Shown: in pieces, positions 6,410 through 14,061 of the stretch
Layout of the letters: each line of letters begins with the position of its first letter
Position numbering within the stretch: the first letter of the stretch is position 1
Assembly (NCBI GenBank): GCA_050014355.1
Contig: JBEKDL010000047.1
Coordinates: 1-14,773 of the forward strand
DNA from: Fen-1077 sp050014355
GTDB lineage: Bacteria > Chloroflexota > Dehalococcoidia > Dehalococcoidales > RBG-16-60-22
Length of the DNA: 14,773 nt
Reading direction: 5' to 3'
Made by a program: the position numbers and the translations under genes
Notes under the pieces: model-generated
What the model was told of the DNA's origin: nothing
The model's database searches: none
Seen by the model: the letters and a program-made list of their open reading frames with translations, nothing else

Positions 6410-7219
6410 ATGCATAAATATTTTCATGGCGCTCGCGGCGATAGGGTCTTCAGGGCGGCTACCGTCAGCGTCCTGGCCTTACTGGCGCTGTTCTTCGTCG
6501 TCGTTATCGTTTCCCTGCTCACCTACACCAGCTGGCGCAGCATCGGTGCGGCTCTGGTAGCGCCGGATACGCTCTTCGCCGTAAAACTTAGCTTGATTAC
6601 CGCCACCATCTCCACCATTCTGGCGATAGCGGTCGCTATCCCGGTGGCCTACGCTATCTCTAAAAATAACTTTTTCGGTAAAAGCCTGGTGGATAGCCTG
6701 CTCGACCTGCCGATCGTCATCTCGCCGATTGCCCTGGGCGCCGCTTTACTGGTCTTTTTCAACACGCCCCTGGGCGCTGCCATCAACAATCATGTAGTCC
6801 GCTTTGTTTTTTCCGTCCCGGGAATCGTGCTGGCGCAGTTTACCATTATCAGCGCCTTGGCCATCCGCCTTTTAAAATCCACTTTTGACGGCATTGATAT
6901 GCGTTATGAACAGGTCGCCCGCACCCTGGGATGCAGTAAACCGGAAGCTTTCTTCAGGGTGATACTGCCCCTGTCCAGGAACGGATTGATTGCCTCCGGG
7001 ATACTTACGTGGGCCAGGGCGGCGGGCGAATTCGGGGCTACGGTGACGCTGGCCGGGGCGACCGCCATGAAAACGGAAACTCTCCCGATATCTATCTACC
7101 TCAATCTCGCTTCAGCTAATACGGGACAGGCGGTAGCCCTGATATTAATACTGGTAGTGATATCGCTGGCGGCTTTGCTGCTCATCCGCGTGATTACCGG
7201 CCGCAGGTACGTTATATGA
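6410..7219 (+). CDS. modB: Molybdate/tungstate ABC transporter permease (ModB/WtpB-like)
   Basis: A 269-residue inner-membrane permease of the binding-protein-dependent type. Transmembrane segments are evident at the N terminus ('VSVLALLALFFVVVIVSLL'), then near 'LSLITATISTILAIAVAIPV', 'ISPIALGAALLVFF', 'VPGIVLAQFTIISALAI', and at the C terminus ('AVALILILVVISLAALLLI'). The cytoplasmic EAA-type coupling loop is 'RTLGCSKPEAFFRVILPLS', followed by 'GILTWARAAGEFGATV', which is strongly characteristic of ModB/CysT permeases. It starts 19 nt after the binding-protein stop, with only a weak ribosome site, and its stop overlaps the ATPase start by 4 nt (ATGA), so coupled translation is likely. Confidence 0.92.
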   Translation: MHKYFHGARGDRVFRAATVSVLALLALFFVVVIVSLLTYTSWRSIGAALVAPDTLFAVKLSLITATISTILAIAVAIPVAYAISKNNFFGKSLVDSLLDLPIVISPIALGAALLVFFNTPLGAAINNHVVRFVFSVPGIVLAQFTIISALAIRLLKSTFDGIDMRYEQVARTLGCSKPEAFFRVILPLSRNGLIASGILTWARAAGEFGATVTLAGATAMKTETLPISIYLNLASANTGQAVALILILVVISLAALLLIRVITGRRYVI

Positions 7220-8307
7220 TAGAAGTAAAAGACCTTTCCATCAACATCGGCGAGTTTTCACTGCAAAACCTGAACCTGACTATTTGGGACAGGGAATATT
7301 TTGTTATTCTGGGCCCGTCAGGCGCCGGCAAGACTGTCCTCATGGAATGTGTGGCCGGAATTCACAAAATCAGGAAAGGCGAAATCTGGTTTGATAAAAC
7401 TAATGTAACGCACCTGGCTCCGGAAGAAAGGAATATCGGCTATGTCCCCCAGGACTATGTCCTCTTTCCCTTTCTCAACGTACAGGAGAATATCTTATTC
7501 GGATTAAAGCGGGATAAACGCCGCCAAGCCGAGGCCCGGCAGCGTATGCTGATGCTGGCGGAACTGCTCGGAATCACCCACCTGCTCGACCGCGATACGC
7601 TTAATTTGAGCGGCGGCGAAAAACAACGGGTAGCCTTGGCCCGCGCCCTGGCGACCTCACCCGGGCTGCTGCTTATGGACGAGCCGCTGAATGCCCTGGA
7701 CGTACAGACATCCAACTATCTCCGCCTGGAGTTGCGTCGGATTCATCAGGAACTGGCCGTTACCACCATCCACATCACCCATAACCATTCCGAAGCCGAA
7801 GAGCTTGCGGACCGTATCGCTGTCATGAATGAGGGAAGTATCGAGCAGGTAGGCAGACCCCAGGAGATATTCTTTTCGCCGGGAACCGAAGTGGTTTCCG
7901 ATTTTATCGGCTCGCTGAATATCCTGTATTGCGATTCCTGCCGTCAACTGGTGCCCGGTCTGATGGAAGTCGATTGCGGCGGGATACACATCGTTGTCCC
8001 CCACGATGAAGGCCACATGGAAAAAATCGCCATTTCTCCCCGGGACGTTTATGTTTCCGATGTCTTACCTCCCGGTCCGGCGGTTAACCGGTACCTGGGT
8101 GTTATCACCGGAGTGGACACTAACGCCTCCATGGCCAAGCTTACCGTGAAAATCGGCCAGTTAAGTGTAAAGGCCGAGATGCACAGTGATTTGGCACAAG
8201 AAATGGGGCTGGTTACTGGTAAAGAAGTCTATTTAATATTAAAGCTAAGGAGATTAAGGGTACTTGGTGACACGGCAAGCACTGATATCAGACCATCAGG
8301 GCTATAA
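7216..8307 (+). CDS. modC: Molybdate/tungstate ABC transporter ATP-binding protein (ModC/WtpC-like)
   Basis: A 363-residue ATPase that powers oxyanion import. Walker A is GPSGAGKT at residues 33-40, the Q-loop lies in 'YVPQDYVLFPFLNV', the signature is 'LNLSGGEKQRVALARAL', Walker B is 'LLLMDEPLNALD', and the switch histidine is in 'THNHSEAEELADRI'. After residue ~230 comes a regulatory extension with one TOBE-like domain near the C terminus ('YLGVITGVDTNASMAKLTV'); in ModC relatives this region can bind oxyanion and inhibit transport. A Cys pair 'YCDSC' near residue 235 at the domain junction is unusual. The ATG overlaps the permease stop by 4 nt. Its 3' end overlaps the convergent small membrane-protein gene by 20 nt, leaving no room for a terminator between them. 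Confidence 0.92.
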   Translation: MIEVKDLSINIGEFSLQNLNLTIWDREYFVILGPSGAGKTVLMECVAGIHKIRKGEIWFDKTNVTHLAPEERNIGYVPQDYVLFPFLNVQENILFGLKRDKRRQAEARQRMLMLAELLGITHLLDRDTLNLSGGEKQRVALARALATSPGLLLMDEPLNALDVQTSNYLRLELRRIHQELAVTTIHITHNHSEAEELADRIAVMNEGSIEQVGRPQEIFFSPGTEVVSDFIGSLNILYCDSCRQLVPGLMEVDCGGIHIVVPHDEGHMEKIAISPRDVYVSDVLPPGPAVNRYLGVITGVDTNASMAKLTVKIGQLSVKAEMHSDLAQEMGLVTGKEVYLILKLRRLRVLGDTASTDIRPSGL

Positions 8308-8644
8308 GCTCTTTGACATTCAGACCGATTATTGCCAGGAGCAGCACCAGGGCCGGAACAAGCAGCCTGGCTGGGACCAGCCACGCTATGGCCAGCGGGA
8401 CGATAAGCTTGAATGTGACCAGCTCCAGTGGTGAGCCGAGCATGCCGCGCATCACCGGGTTAATTTCTTTAAAGCCGGAGTTGGCCGCGAAAAGCGTCAT
8501 CAGAAAATCGGCGAGCTGGAGCGCCACGTAAGCCACGCGCAGGCCGAGTCCTTTTTTGAACTCCACAATCGTAAAATACTGCTTTAGCTGGGACCAGACC
8601 TCTACCATAATCTGCGGATTGGCCTTTCCGGTATTTGTAGCCAT
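8288..8644 (-). CDS. Small membrane protein, DUF5658-like
   Basis: A 118-residue predicted membrane protein with about three hydrophobic segments: 'VAYVALQLADFLMTLFAA', 'LVTFKLIVPLAIAWLV' and 'LLVPALVLLLAIIGLNV'. 'LQLADFLMTLFAANSGFKEINPVMRGML' followed by a conserved Lys in the next helix matches the pattern of DUF5658 (Asp and Thr in helix 1, E-x-NP-x-M loop, Lys in helix 2); family function is unknown. The N-terminal ~35 residues are polar. ATG at 8644 has no convincing ribosome site, while a better-placed one precedes an out-of-frame ATG at 8672, so the exact start is uncertain. No start upstream is available before an in-frame stop about 36 nt away. Its 3' end overlaps modC by 20 nt, tail to tail. 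Confidence 0.75.
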   Translation of the reverse strand: MATNTGKANPQIMVEVWSQLKQYFTIVEFKKGLGLRVAYVALQLADFLMTLFAANSGFKEINPVMRGMLGSPLELVTFKLIVPLAIAWLVPARLLVPALVLLLAIIGLNVKELIALMV

Positions 8645-8762
8645 GATACGATTGCGGACAATAACAAGGCATAAATACTCCTACCCTGTAACGTAAATAA
8701 ATCGTGAACAAAGAGAAAAGCGGTAAAACGAAAGGGAAGTTCCCGGGCTAAGTTATGTAAAA

Positions 8763-9977
8763 TTACCGGGTGCGCAGGCCGCGGACGATTTCAGCCAGGG
8801 CGGGACGTTTGCCGTACATGAGCAGGTAGGTCCTCAAAAGCCTGGCGGCCAGCGCCATTCCCCCGATGACGGATAGCACGAGTACGGTAAGGCTCGCGGC
8901 CAGCTGCCAGGCCGGAACGCCCGTCATGCCGAGTCGCAGCAGGGTCTCCACCGGCGCGGAGAAAGGAAAGATGCTGAAAAAGACCCATACCGGACTGTTG
9001 GGGAAAAGTAAAAGCGGTGAGTAGAACCAGAACGGGGCGATCGCGAAAAGGCTGAAAATAGCCGCAAGACCTTGGGCGTCGCGCGTTGTTGGGCTGATAG
9101 CGGCGACGCTGGCCGAAAGCGCGGCAAACAACAGGTAACCCAGTATGAAATATACTATGCCCAGCACCAGAAAATTAGCGGGTATATGAATCATGCTGAT
9201 AAACCCGCCTATTGAGGTCGAGGCAAGATTCAAAAGCAGAGGCAGCGAGATTACCCATACGATGACCTGCGCCAGGCCGGCCGCTCCGATGCCCAGCACC
9301 TTGCCAGTGATGAGCTGCCGGGTGGAGACCGAAGACAGTAAAATCTCCATGAGGCGGTTTTCCTTTTCCTCGCCGAGGCCCTGTATTACATACGCCGAAG
9401 AGAAAGAAAGTGAAAGTGCCAACAACAGACTAAAAACCCCGGGGATGATAAGATTGGTCAGCCCGCCCTGCTGCGAGGCGACCGCACCGGTCTCGGTGAG
9501 CCGGGTGGTGACCACGTTCAAAGGCGCTTCAATCAGGGTAATGGACGGCGGGGTTACTTTGCCGGTGAGTAAATTGCTGGTGAAGAATTTCTTCATCGCA
9601 TCCACGGTGCCTGGCGGCGGCGTGACCTCCCGTTGCGTGGTGAACCGGCTGACCACTCCCACTGAAGAATAGTCCGCCGGAATGACGAAGTATTCTTCGA
9701 TGTCTTTGGCCACCAGCGCCTGCGTGGCGGCTGCCGCGCTATCGTAAAGAACGAACTGGATGCTTCCCTGCGTGGTGAACTGACTGAACCCCCCGGACTC
9801 GTCCACATATCCGATATTAGTAATTTCCGCCGGCGGTCTGGTCATCCCGGATATCACGTGTCCGATGCCGATACCCAGCAGGGCCAGTACCGGCAGCGCC
9901 AGGGTCAGGATGATAAAACCGGTTCTCTTTACCGTGTTGAGGAGTTCGTGGTTTATTATCAATAATGTCTTACTCAT
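8763..9977 (-). CDS. ABC-2 type transporter permease (NatB-like)
   Basis: A 404-residue integral membrane protein of the ABC2_membrane_3 type. One N-terminal transmembrane helix (about residues 18-40, 'GFIILTLALPVLALLGIGIG') is followed by a ~130-residue extracytoplasmic domain and then five or so helices from residue ~175 onwards, including 'LIIPGVFSLLLALSLSFSSA' and 'FLVLGIVYFILGYLLFAAL'. 'QGLGEEKENRLMEILLSSVS' is the family's hallmark cytoplasmic motif for contact with the ATPase. ATG at 9977 has GGAGG upstream and overlaps the ATPase gene's end by 8 nt, so the two are coupled. The pair probably exports Na+, a drug, a peptide or a similar compound; the substrate is unknown. Confidence 0.9.
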   Translation of the reverse strand: MSKTLLIINHELLNTVKRTGFIILTLALPVLALLGIGIGHVISGMTRPPAEITNIGYVDESGGFSQFTTQGSIQFVLYDSAAAATQALVAKDIEEYFVIPADYSSVGVVSRFTTQREVTPPPGTVDAMKKFFTSNLLTGKVTPPSITLIEAPLNVVTTRLTETGAVASQQGGLTNLIIPGVFSLLLALSLSFSSAYVIQGLGEEKENRLMEILLSSVSTRQLITGKVLGIGAAGLAQVIVWVISLPLLLNLASTSIGGFISMIHIPANFLVLGIVYFILGYLLFAALSASVAAISPTTRDAQGLAAIFSLFAIAPFWFYSPLLLFPNSPVWVFFSIFPFSAPVETLLRLGMTGVPAWQLAASLTVLVLSVIGGMALAARLLRTYLLMYGKRPALAEIVRGLRTR

Positions 9978-10866
9978 TATCCGCCTCCACCACCTTCAGG
10001 AATATCTCGTTAAGCGGAGGACTGGCTATCTCAAACCGTTTGATTATCAGGCCGCGACTTACCAATCGCTCCAGGAGCTGCTGCGGGGTCGTCTTTTCAT
10101 CCAGGAGCAGTTCGACGTGGCCGCGGTTGGCGCGCTTCCCGATGACCCCCGGTATATCCCCCGGTTCCCCATCAGCATCCAGGAGTACCGAATTGTCCTG
10201 ATACCTCTTCTTGATTTCCGCCAGGTTCCCGTAAAGGACGGAACGGCCTTTGTTGACCATCAGGATGCGGTCGCAAAGCTCTTCGACCTGGTTCATCTGG
10301 TGGGTGCTCAAAATGACGGACTTGCCCTGATTTTTCAGGTCGACGACCATTCCTTTCAATAGCTCGGTATTGACCGGGTCGAGACTGGCAAAGGGTTCAT
10401 CCAGGATGACGAGTTGCGGGTCATGGATAATCGTAATGACAAACTGGATAATCTGTCCCATGCCCTTGCTCAACTCCTCTATTTTTTTGCCCTGGTGCGG
10501 CAGCATTCCTGTTTGCGTGAGCAGGTGATTGGCTTTTTTTGAAATAGCCTGCCGGTTCATGCCTTTGAGCGACGCAAGGTAGGTGATGGACTCGAGGACG
10601 CTTAACTTTTTATACAGTCCCCTTTCCTCGGGCAGGTAGCCGAGCTTGTTCTTGGTGGCTTCACCCAGTTTTTCGCCGAGGATGGTCACCGAACCGTGGT
10701 CTGGTTTGATGATATCCATCATCATCCGGATAGTGGTGGTCTTGCCTGCGCCGTTAGGGCCGATGAGACCGAATATCTCGCCCTGCTCCACGGAGAAAGA
10801 TAAATCATTGACCACGGTCTTTTCCGCAAAGGACTTCGTAATGTGGCTGACTTCAACTGCAAGCAT
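9970..10866 (-). CDS. ABC exporter ATP-binding protein (NatA/YhaQ-like, DUF4162-type C-terminus)
   Basis: A 298-residue ATPase partner of the ABC-2 permease that follows. Walker A is GPNGAGKTT at residues 36-44, the Q-loop is in 'LGYLPEERGLYKKLSVLES', Walker B is 'LVILDEPFASLDPVN', and the H-loop is 'LSTHQMNQVEELCDR'. The signature loop reads 'LSKGMGQIIQF', whereas close relatives usually have a basic residue after the Gln (as in LSKGNQQKVQF); the altered residues are worth noting but the catalytic motifs are intact. The ~75-residue C-terminal part after 'AEIKKRYQ' fits the DUF4162 accessory domain. ATG at 10866 has only a weak AAGG upstream. An extended -10 promoter lies ~25-33 nt before it. 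Confidence 0.92.
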   Translation of the reverse strand: MLAVEVSHITKSFAEKTVVNDLSFSVEQGEIFGLIGPNGAGKTTTIRMMMDIIKPDHGSVTILGEKLGEATKNKLGYLPEERGLYKKLSVLESITYLASLKGMNRQAISKKANHLLTQTGMLPHQGKKIEELSKGMGQIIQFVITIIHDPQLVILDEPFASLDPVNTELLKGMVVDLKNQGKSVILSTHQMNQVEELCDRILMVNKGRSVLYGNLAEIKKRYQDNSVLLDADGEPGDIPGVIGKRANRGHVELLLDEKTTPQQLLERLVSRGLIIKRFEIASPPLNEIFLKVVEADNE

Positions 10867-10890
10867 GGTAAGAACGCCTTTTATACGGGT

Positions 10891-10899
10891 ATTATAGCA
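10891..10899 (-). promoter_or_regulatory. Extended -10 promoter element for the ABC exporter operon
   Basis: On the minus strand TGCTATAAT (10899-10891) is a perfect TATAAT with the TGn extension, 25 nt upstream of the ATG at 10866. No good -35 box is seen at the right distance, which is common for extended -10 promoters. Confidence 0.55.
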
Positions 10900-11033
10900 G
10901 ATTGACGGTCCCGTTGCCTTCCAGTCGCGGAGTAGCGCGGTATCTTATTTACGGATAAAATGATAAAATTAATCTAGAATTCGACTGTTGACCATATCGC
11001 TCAATCTTCATTAAATGAAAGGGGCTTCCAGCC

Positions 11034-13013
11034 ATGGTATTTTACCCGAAATTGTTCGAGCCGGTAAAAATAGGCAGAGTTACTATTAAAAACAGAATCG
11101 CTATGGCGCCGATGGGCATCGTGGGCCTTACCAACCCCGATGGCAACCCCGGGCCGCGCGCTATCGACTATTACATCGAAAGGGCCAGGGGCGGCACCGG
11201 CCTCATCATCACCGGTCTTTTCGCCGTCAGAGACGAGTTCCGGAACCTGGGCAGGATGCACTATATCGACCGGTTTTCCCTCGGGCCGTTCGGCGAGCTG
11301 TCCGAGGCCGTCCATGCCCTGGGGTCGAAAATCTTCGTGCAGCTGACGGCCGGTTTCGGCCGTGTTGGCTTTTATCCGGGGCTGGGGCAGCCGGTCTCGG
11401 CCTCGGCCGTCCCTCATTACCTTGACCCGTCGGTTATTTGCCGGCCGCTGGAGACCGAGGAAGTTGAATCCCTCGTGGCGGCTTTCGGCGATGCCGCCGC
11501 AATCCTGGCCGCCGCGGGCGTGGACGGCATCGAGCTTCACGGCCATGAAGGGTACCTTTTCGACCAGTTTACCACTGCGATATGGAACCGGCGGACCGAT
11601 AAATATGGCGGCGACCTGCGCGGCAGGCTGACGCTTCCCATCGAAGTCTTGAATATTATCAAAAAGCGTGCGGGGGCCGATTTTCCGGTGCAGTACCGCT
11701 TTGGACTGAAACACTATATCAAGGGGCTCAACTCCGGGGCGCTCCCCGGTGAAAGCTACCAGGAGGCCGGGCGGGACATCGAAGAAGGGCTGGAAATGGC
11801 CCGACTACTCGAAGAGGCCGGCTTCGACGCATTGCACGTGGATGCCGGCTGCTATGATAGCTGGTATTGGGCGCACCCGCCGATATATCAGGAGCACGGA
11901 TGTATGGTAGGTATGGCCGCGCTGGCCAAACAAACGGTGAAAATACCGGTCATTGCGGTAGGCAGGCTGGAGGTCCCGGAGCTGGCGGAAAAAGTCATTG
12001 CGGAAGGTAAAGCCGATATGGTCGCTCTGGGCCGGGGTCTTCTGGCTGACCCCTATTGGGCGGTTAAGGTATCTGCCGGGCGTACCGGAGATATCCGACC
12101 GTGCATCGGCTGCCATGACGGCTGCATCTGGAGATTCCAATCCGGCAGGCCCTTAAGCTGCGCGGTGAACCCTGCCTGCGGTAGGGAAAGGCACTACCAG
12201 CTTACCCATGCCGATAAGCCTGAAAAAATTGTGATTGCCGGCGGCGGCGTGGCCGGTATGGAGGCCGCTAGGGCCGCTGCGACCAGGGGCCACCGGGTAG
12301 TCCTCTATGAGAAAAGTAAGACGCTGGGCGGTCATTTAAACGAGGCGGCGGTGCCGGGCTTTAAAAGCGACGTGGCGGCTTTACTGGACTGGTACAAAAA
12401 CCAGCTCGAAAAGCTCGGTGTGACCTTAAAGATGGAAACCGAAGCGTCGGCGGCACTCCTGGCTAAAGAGAAACCGGATGCCGTAATCCTGGCCACGGGT
12501 TCCAAACCTAGCGTTCCCGATGTTCCCGGTATCGATAAAGCTAACGTAGTTACGTGCACCGACTTGCTGCTGGGCAGGAAAAAGGCCGGTCAGAGAGTGG
12601 TCGTGCTCGGCGGCGGACTGGTAGGCTGTGAGACCGCCCTGTGGCTGGCGCAAAATAAGAAGAATGTGACTGTCATCGAGATGTTGCCGGAGTTGATGGC
12701 AGGTAGCGTTTCGGTGCCGCGGATGAACCGCCTGATGCTCATCGACTTGCTGGCTTTGCATAAAGTAAACGTACTGACGGACGCGCGCGTCCTGGAAATC
12801 ACCGGAGCCGGCGTTATTATCTCCCGTGGCGGGCTTAAGAAGACGGTAAAAGCGGATACCGTGGTGCTGGCCGCGGGCCTTAAACCTGATAACGCCCTGG
12901 CCAGGGATATGAACGGGCGCTTCCCCAGGTTTTACTCTATCGGCGATTGCCGGGACCCCCGGAATATCATGGGCGCCATCTGGGACGGCTACGAGGTAGG
13001 TCGGACGGTATAG
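11034..13013 (+). CDS. NADH:flavin oxidoreductase, OYE / 2,4-dienoyl-CoA reductase-like (FadH/BaiCD type)
   Basis: A 659-residue enzyme, the usual size for the two-module family. Residues 1-~340 form an FMN-binding TIM barrel: 'LFEPVKIGRVTIKNRIAMAPMG' opens it, 'IELHGHEGYLFDQF' is followed by 'WNRRTDKYGG' in the active-site region, and 'KADMVALGRGLLADPYW' closes it. The [4Fe-4S] ligands are C357-x2-C360-x3-C364-x11-C376. A pyridine-nucleotide-disulfide module follows, with FAD loop 'VIAGGGVAGMEAARAA' near residue 400 and NAD(P) loop 'VVLGGGLVGCETALWLA' near 523. Electrons flow NAD(P)H to FAD to Fe-S to FMN and on to an unsaturated carbonyl or enoyl-CoA substrate. ATG at 11034 follows AAAGGGG. 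Substrate could be a dienoyl-CoA, a steroid or bile-acid enone, or trimethylamine-like. It is followed 39 nt later by a nitroreductase-family gene, probably in one operon. Confidence 0.93.
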   Translation: MVFYPKLFEPVKIGRVTIKNRIAMAPMGIVGLTNPDGNPGPRAIDYYIERARGGTGLIITGLFAVRDEFRNLGRMHYIDRFSLGPFGELSEAVHALGSKIFVQLTAGFGRVGFYPGLGQPVSASAVPHYLDPSVICRPLETEEVESLVAAFGDAAAILAAAGVDGIELHGHEGYLFDQFTTAIWNRRTDKYGGDLRGRLTLPIEVLNIIKKRAGADFPVQYRFGLKHYIKGLNSGALPGESYQEAGRDIEEGLEMARLLEEAGFDALHVDAGCYDSWYWAHPPIYQEHGCMVGMAALAKQTVKIPVIAVGRLEVPELAEKVIAEGKADMVALGRGLLADPYWAVKVSAGRTGDIRPCIGCHDGCIWRFQSGRPLSCAVNPACGRERHYQLTHADKPEKIVIAGGGVAGMEAARAAATRGHRVVLYEKSKTLGGHLNEAAVPGFKSDVAALLDWYKNQLEKLGVTLKMETEASAALLAKEKPDAVILATGSKPSVPDVPGIDKANVVTCTDLLLGRKKAGQRVVVLGGGLVGCETALWLAQNKKNVTVIEMLPELMAGSVSVPRMNRLMLIDLLALHKVNVLTDARVLEITGAGVIISRGGLKKTVKADTVVLAAGLKPDNALARDMNGRFPRFYSIGDCRDPRNIMGAIWDGYEVGRTV

Positions 13014-13052
13014 CTGAATACCAGTCTTCGATAAGTCAAGGAGGCTAAAAAT

Positions 13053-13721
13053 ATGGATATCGTCACCGCGATTAAGAAAAGGCAGAGCATCAGAGCTTTC
13101 AAACCTGACCCCGTGCCTCTGGACATGCTGAAAAAAATTATTGGGCAGGCTATCTGGGCGCCGTCGTGGGCGAACACACAGCCCTGGGACTTCGCCGTGG
13201 CCGCTGGCGAAAAGCTCAAGGCAATCCAGGATGGCTTCCTCAACAGGGGTGAGATAGAAGCGAAGTCCGAGGTCGCCCGCCCTTACGAGTTCCCCGAGCC
13301 GTATATCTCCCGTATGAGGGGGCTTATGGCTAAAGAAAGGACCTTTATGTCCGAGGCGGAGTTCAAAGGCCGCCGCTCGGATAACTTCTACCATTACGGC
13401 GCGCCCGCCTGCATTTACCTGCTCGTGGGGAAGGCGTTTGTCTACCAGGCCAAGGGGGTTAATGTCTGGCCGCTATTCGATTGCGGTCTGGTCGTGGAAA
13501 ACATCATGCTGCTAGCCACCAGCTACGGCCTGGGGACGGTGGCCCAGGCCCAGGCCGTGGTCTATCCGGACATTATACGGAAAGTGCTGGGGATACCGGA
13601 AGACAGGCTCCTGGCGCTGGGAATCGCCATCGGTTACCCGGACATGGCCAAGACGAGAAACAAATTCCGCTCCGACCGTGAGCCCCTGGAGAAAATAGCC
13701 ACCTTTTACGGTTTTGAATAA
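13053..13721 (+). CDS. Nitroreductase family protein (FMN-dependent)
   Basis: A 222-residue protein of the nitroreductase-like fold, a homodimer that uses FMN and NAD(P)H to reduce nitro compounds, quinones or other acceptors. 'IKKRQSIRAFKPDPVPLDML' is the FMN-binding N-terminal signature, 'IWAPSWANTQPWDFAV' the next conserved patch, and 'GLVVENIMLLATSYGLGTV' plus 'LALGIAIGYPD' the C-terminal core. ATG at 13053 is preceded by AAGGAGG 8 nt away. It lies 39 nt after the OYE-like gene with no terminator, so co-transcription is likely. No Fe-S motif is seen. Substrate is unknown; some members of the family are not true nitroreductases. Confidence 0.93.
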   Translation: MDIVTAIKKRQSIRAFKPDPVPLDMLKKIIGQAIWAPSWANTQPWDFAVAAGEKLKAIQDGFLNRGEIEAKSEVARPYEFPEPYISRMRGLMAKERTFMSEAEFKGRRSDNFYHYGAPACIYLLVGKAFVYQAKGVNVWPLFDCGLVVENIMLLATSYGLGTVAQAQAVVYPDIIRKVLGIPEDRLLALGIAIGYPDMAKTRNKFRSDREPLEKIATFYGFE

Positions 13722-13769
13722 GCCGGCGGCGAATCACACTTTCTTTGTCTTCCATCTTTAATGAAAGTC

Positions 13770-13799
13770 TTGAAAAAGTATTGGGTTAGCTGTTAAAAT
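13770..13799 (+). promoter_or_regulatory. Promoter of the tRNA cluster
   Basis: TTGAAA (13770-13775, 5 of 6) then TAAAAT (13794-13799, 5 of 6) at 18-nt spacing, with TGT (13791-13793) giving an extended -10 TGn. Transcription would begin about 5 nt before tRNA-Leu. Confidence 0.65.
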
Positions 13800-13810
13800 G
13801 AATAGTCCGG

Positions 13811-13896
13811 GCCGAGGTGGCGGAATGGCAGACGCGCTACGTTCAGGGCGTAGTGTTCGAAAGGGCGTGGGAGTTCAAATCTCCCCCTCGGCACCA
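13811..13896 (+). tRNA. tRNA-Leu (CAG), CCA encoded
   Basis: Acceptor GCCGAGG (13811-13817) pairs with CCTCGGC (13886-13892), then A and encoded CCA. The anticodon stem CTACG/CGTAG encloses TTCAGGG, so the anticodon is CAG at 13844-13846 and reads CUG. A long variable arm follows, as expected for class II tRNA-Leu. The T arm is GGGAG-TTCAAAT-CTCCC. Confidence 0.97.
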
Positions 13897-13903
13897 GAAA
13901 AAC

Positions 13904-13981
13904 GCGCTTGTAGCTCAGTTGGATTAGAGCGGAGCCCTGCGGAGGCTCAGGTCGTGGGTTCGAGCCCCGCCAAGCGCGCCA
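13904..13981 (+). tRNA. tRNA-Arg (GCG), CCA encoded
   Basis: Acceptor GCGCTTG (13904-13910) pairs with CAAGCGC (13971-13977), discriminator G, CCA at 13979-13981. The anticodon stem GAGCC/GGCTC encloses CTGCGGA, giving anticodon GCG at 13939-13941, which reads CGC (and CGU by wobble). The D loop has A at position 20, an arginine identity element. T arm GTGGG-TTCGAGC-CCCGC. Most bacteria use ACG (inosine at 34) for these codons, so the G34 form is unusual. Confidence 0.95.
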
Positions 13982-13984
13982 TCC

Positions 13985-14061
13985 GGGCGGTTAGCTCAGC
14001 TGGTTAGAGCACCTGCTTTACACGCAGGGGGTCAGTGGTTCGAATCCTCTACCGCCCACCA
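13985..14061 (+). tRNA. tRNA-Val (TAC), CCA encoded
   Basis: Acceptor GGGCGGT (13985-13991) pairs with ACCGCCC (14051-14057), then A and CCA. The anticodon stem CCTGC/GCAGG encloses TTTACAC, anticodon TAC, reading GUA. Only 3 nt separate it from tRNA-Arg, so the three tRNAs are one transcript. An integrase remnant follows directly, making the 3' end a likely attachment site. Confidence 0.97.

Noticed and set aside
8469..8672. 67-codon frame with a good ribosome site upstream of the DUF5658-like start
   Set aside because: Its translation is Arg/Gly-rich and not protein-like, and it overlaps the real membrane-protein gene in another frame; kept only as a start-site observation.
8740..8755. GGGAA-G-TTCCC palindrome after the ABC permease as a terminator
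   Set aside because: Stem is 5 bp with a 1-nt centre, so it cannot fold as a hairpin without melting pairs, and no T-run follows on the minus strand.
10988..11016. TTGACC-17 nt-TTAAAT as promoter for the OYE-like gene
   Set aside because: The start site would fall at or inside the ribosome site AAAGGGG (11018-11024), leaving almost no leader. AT-rich boxes at 10956-10980 also lack a convincing -35, so no promoter is called.
11001..11714. Open frame of 237 codons on the minus strand
   Set aside because: Fully antisense to the conserved TIM-barrel start of the OYE-like gene; no domain pattern.
12426..13394. Long open frame of 322 codons on the minus strand
   Set aside because: It is antisense to the OYE-like gene and the nitroreductase, spans their intergenic gap, and has no recognisable family pattern; GC-rich genes often leave such open shadows.
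13738..13768. ACTTTC/GAAAGT inverted repeat after the nitroreductase as a terminator
   Set aside because: Only 6 bp of mostly A/T pairs with a 19-nt loop and no T-run.
13798..14007. Open frame of 69 codons on the plus strand
   Set aside because: Runs straight through tRNA-Leu and tRNA-Arg; a chance frame.
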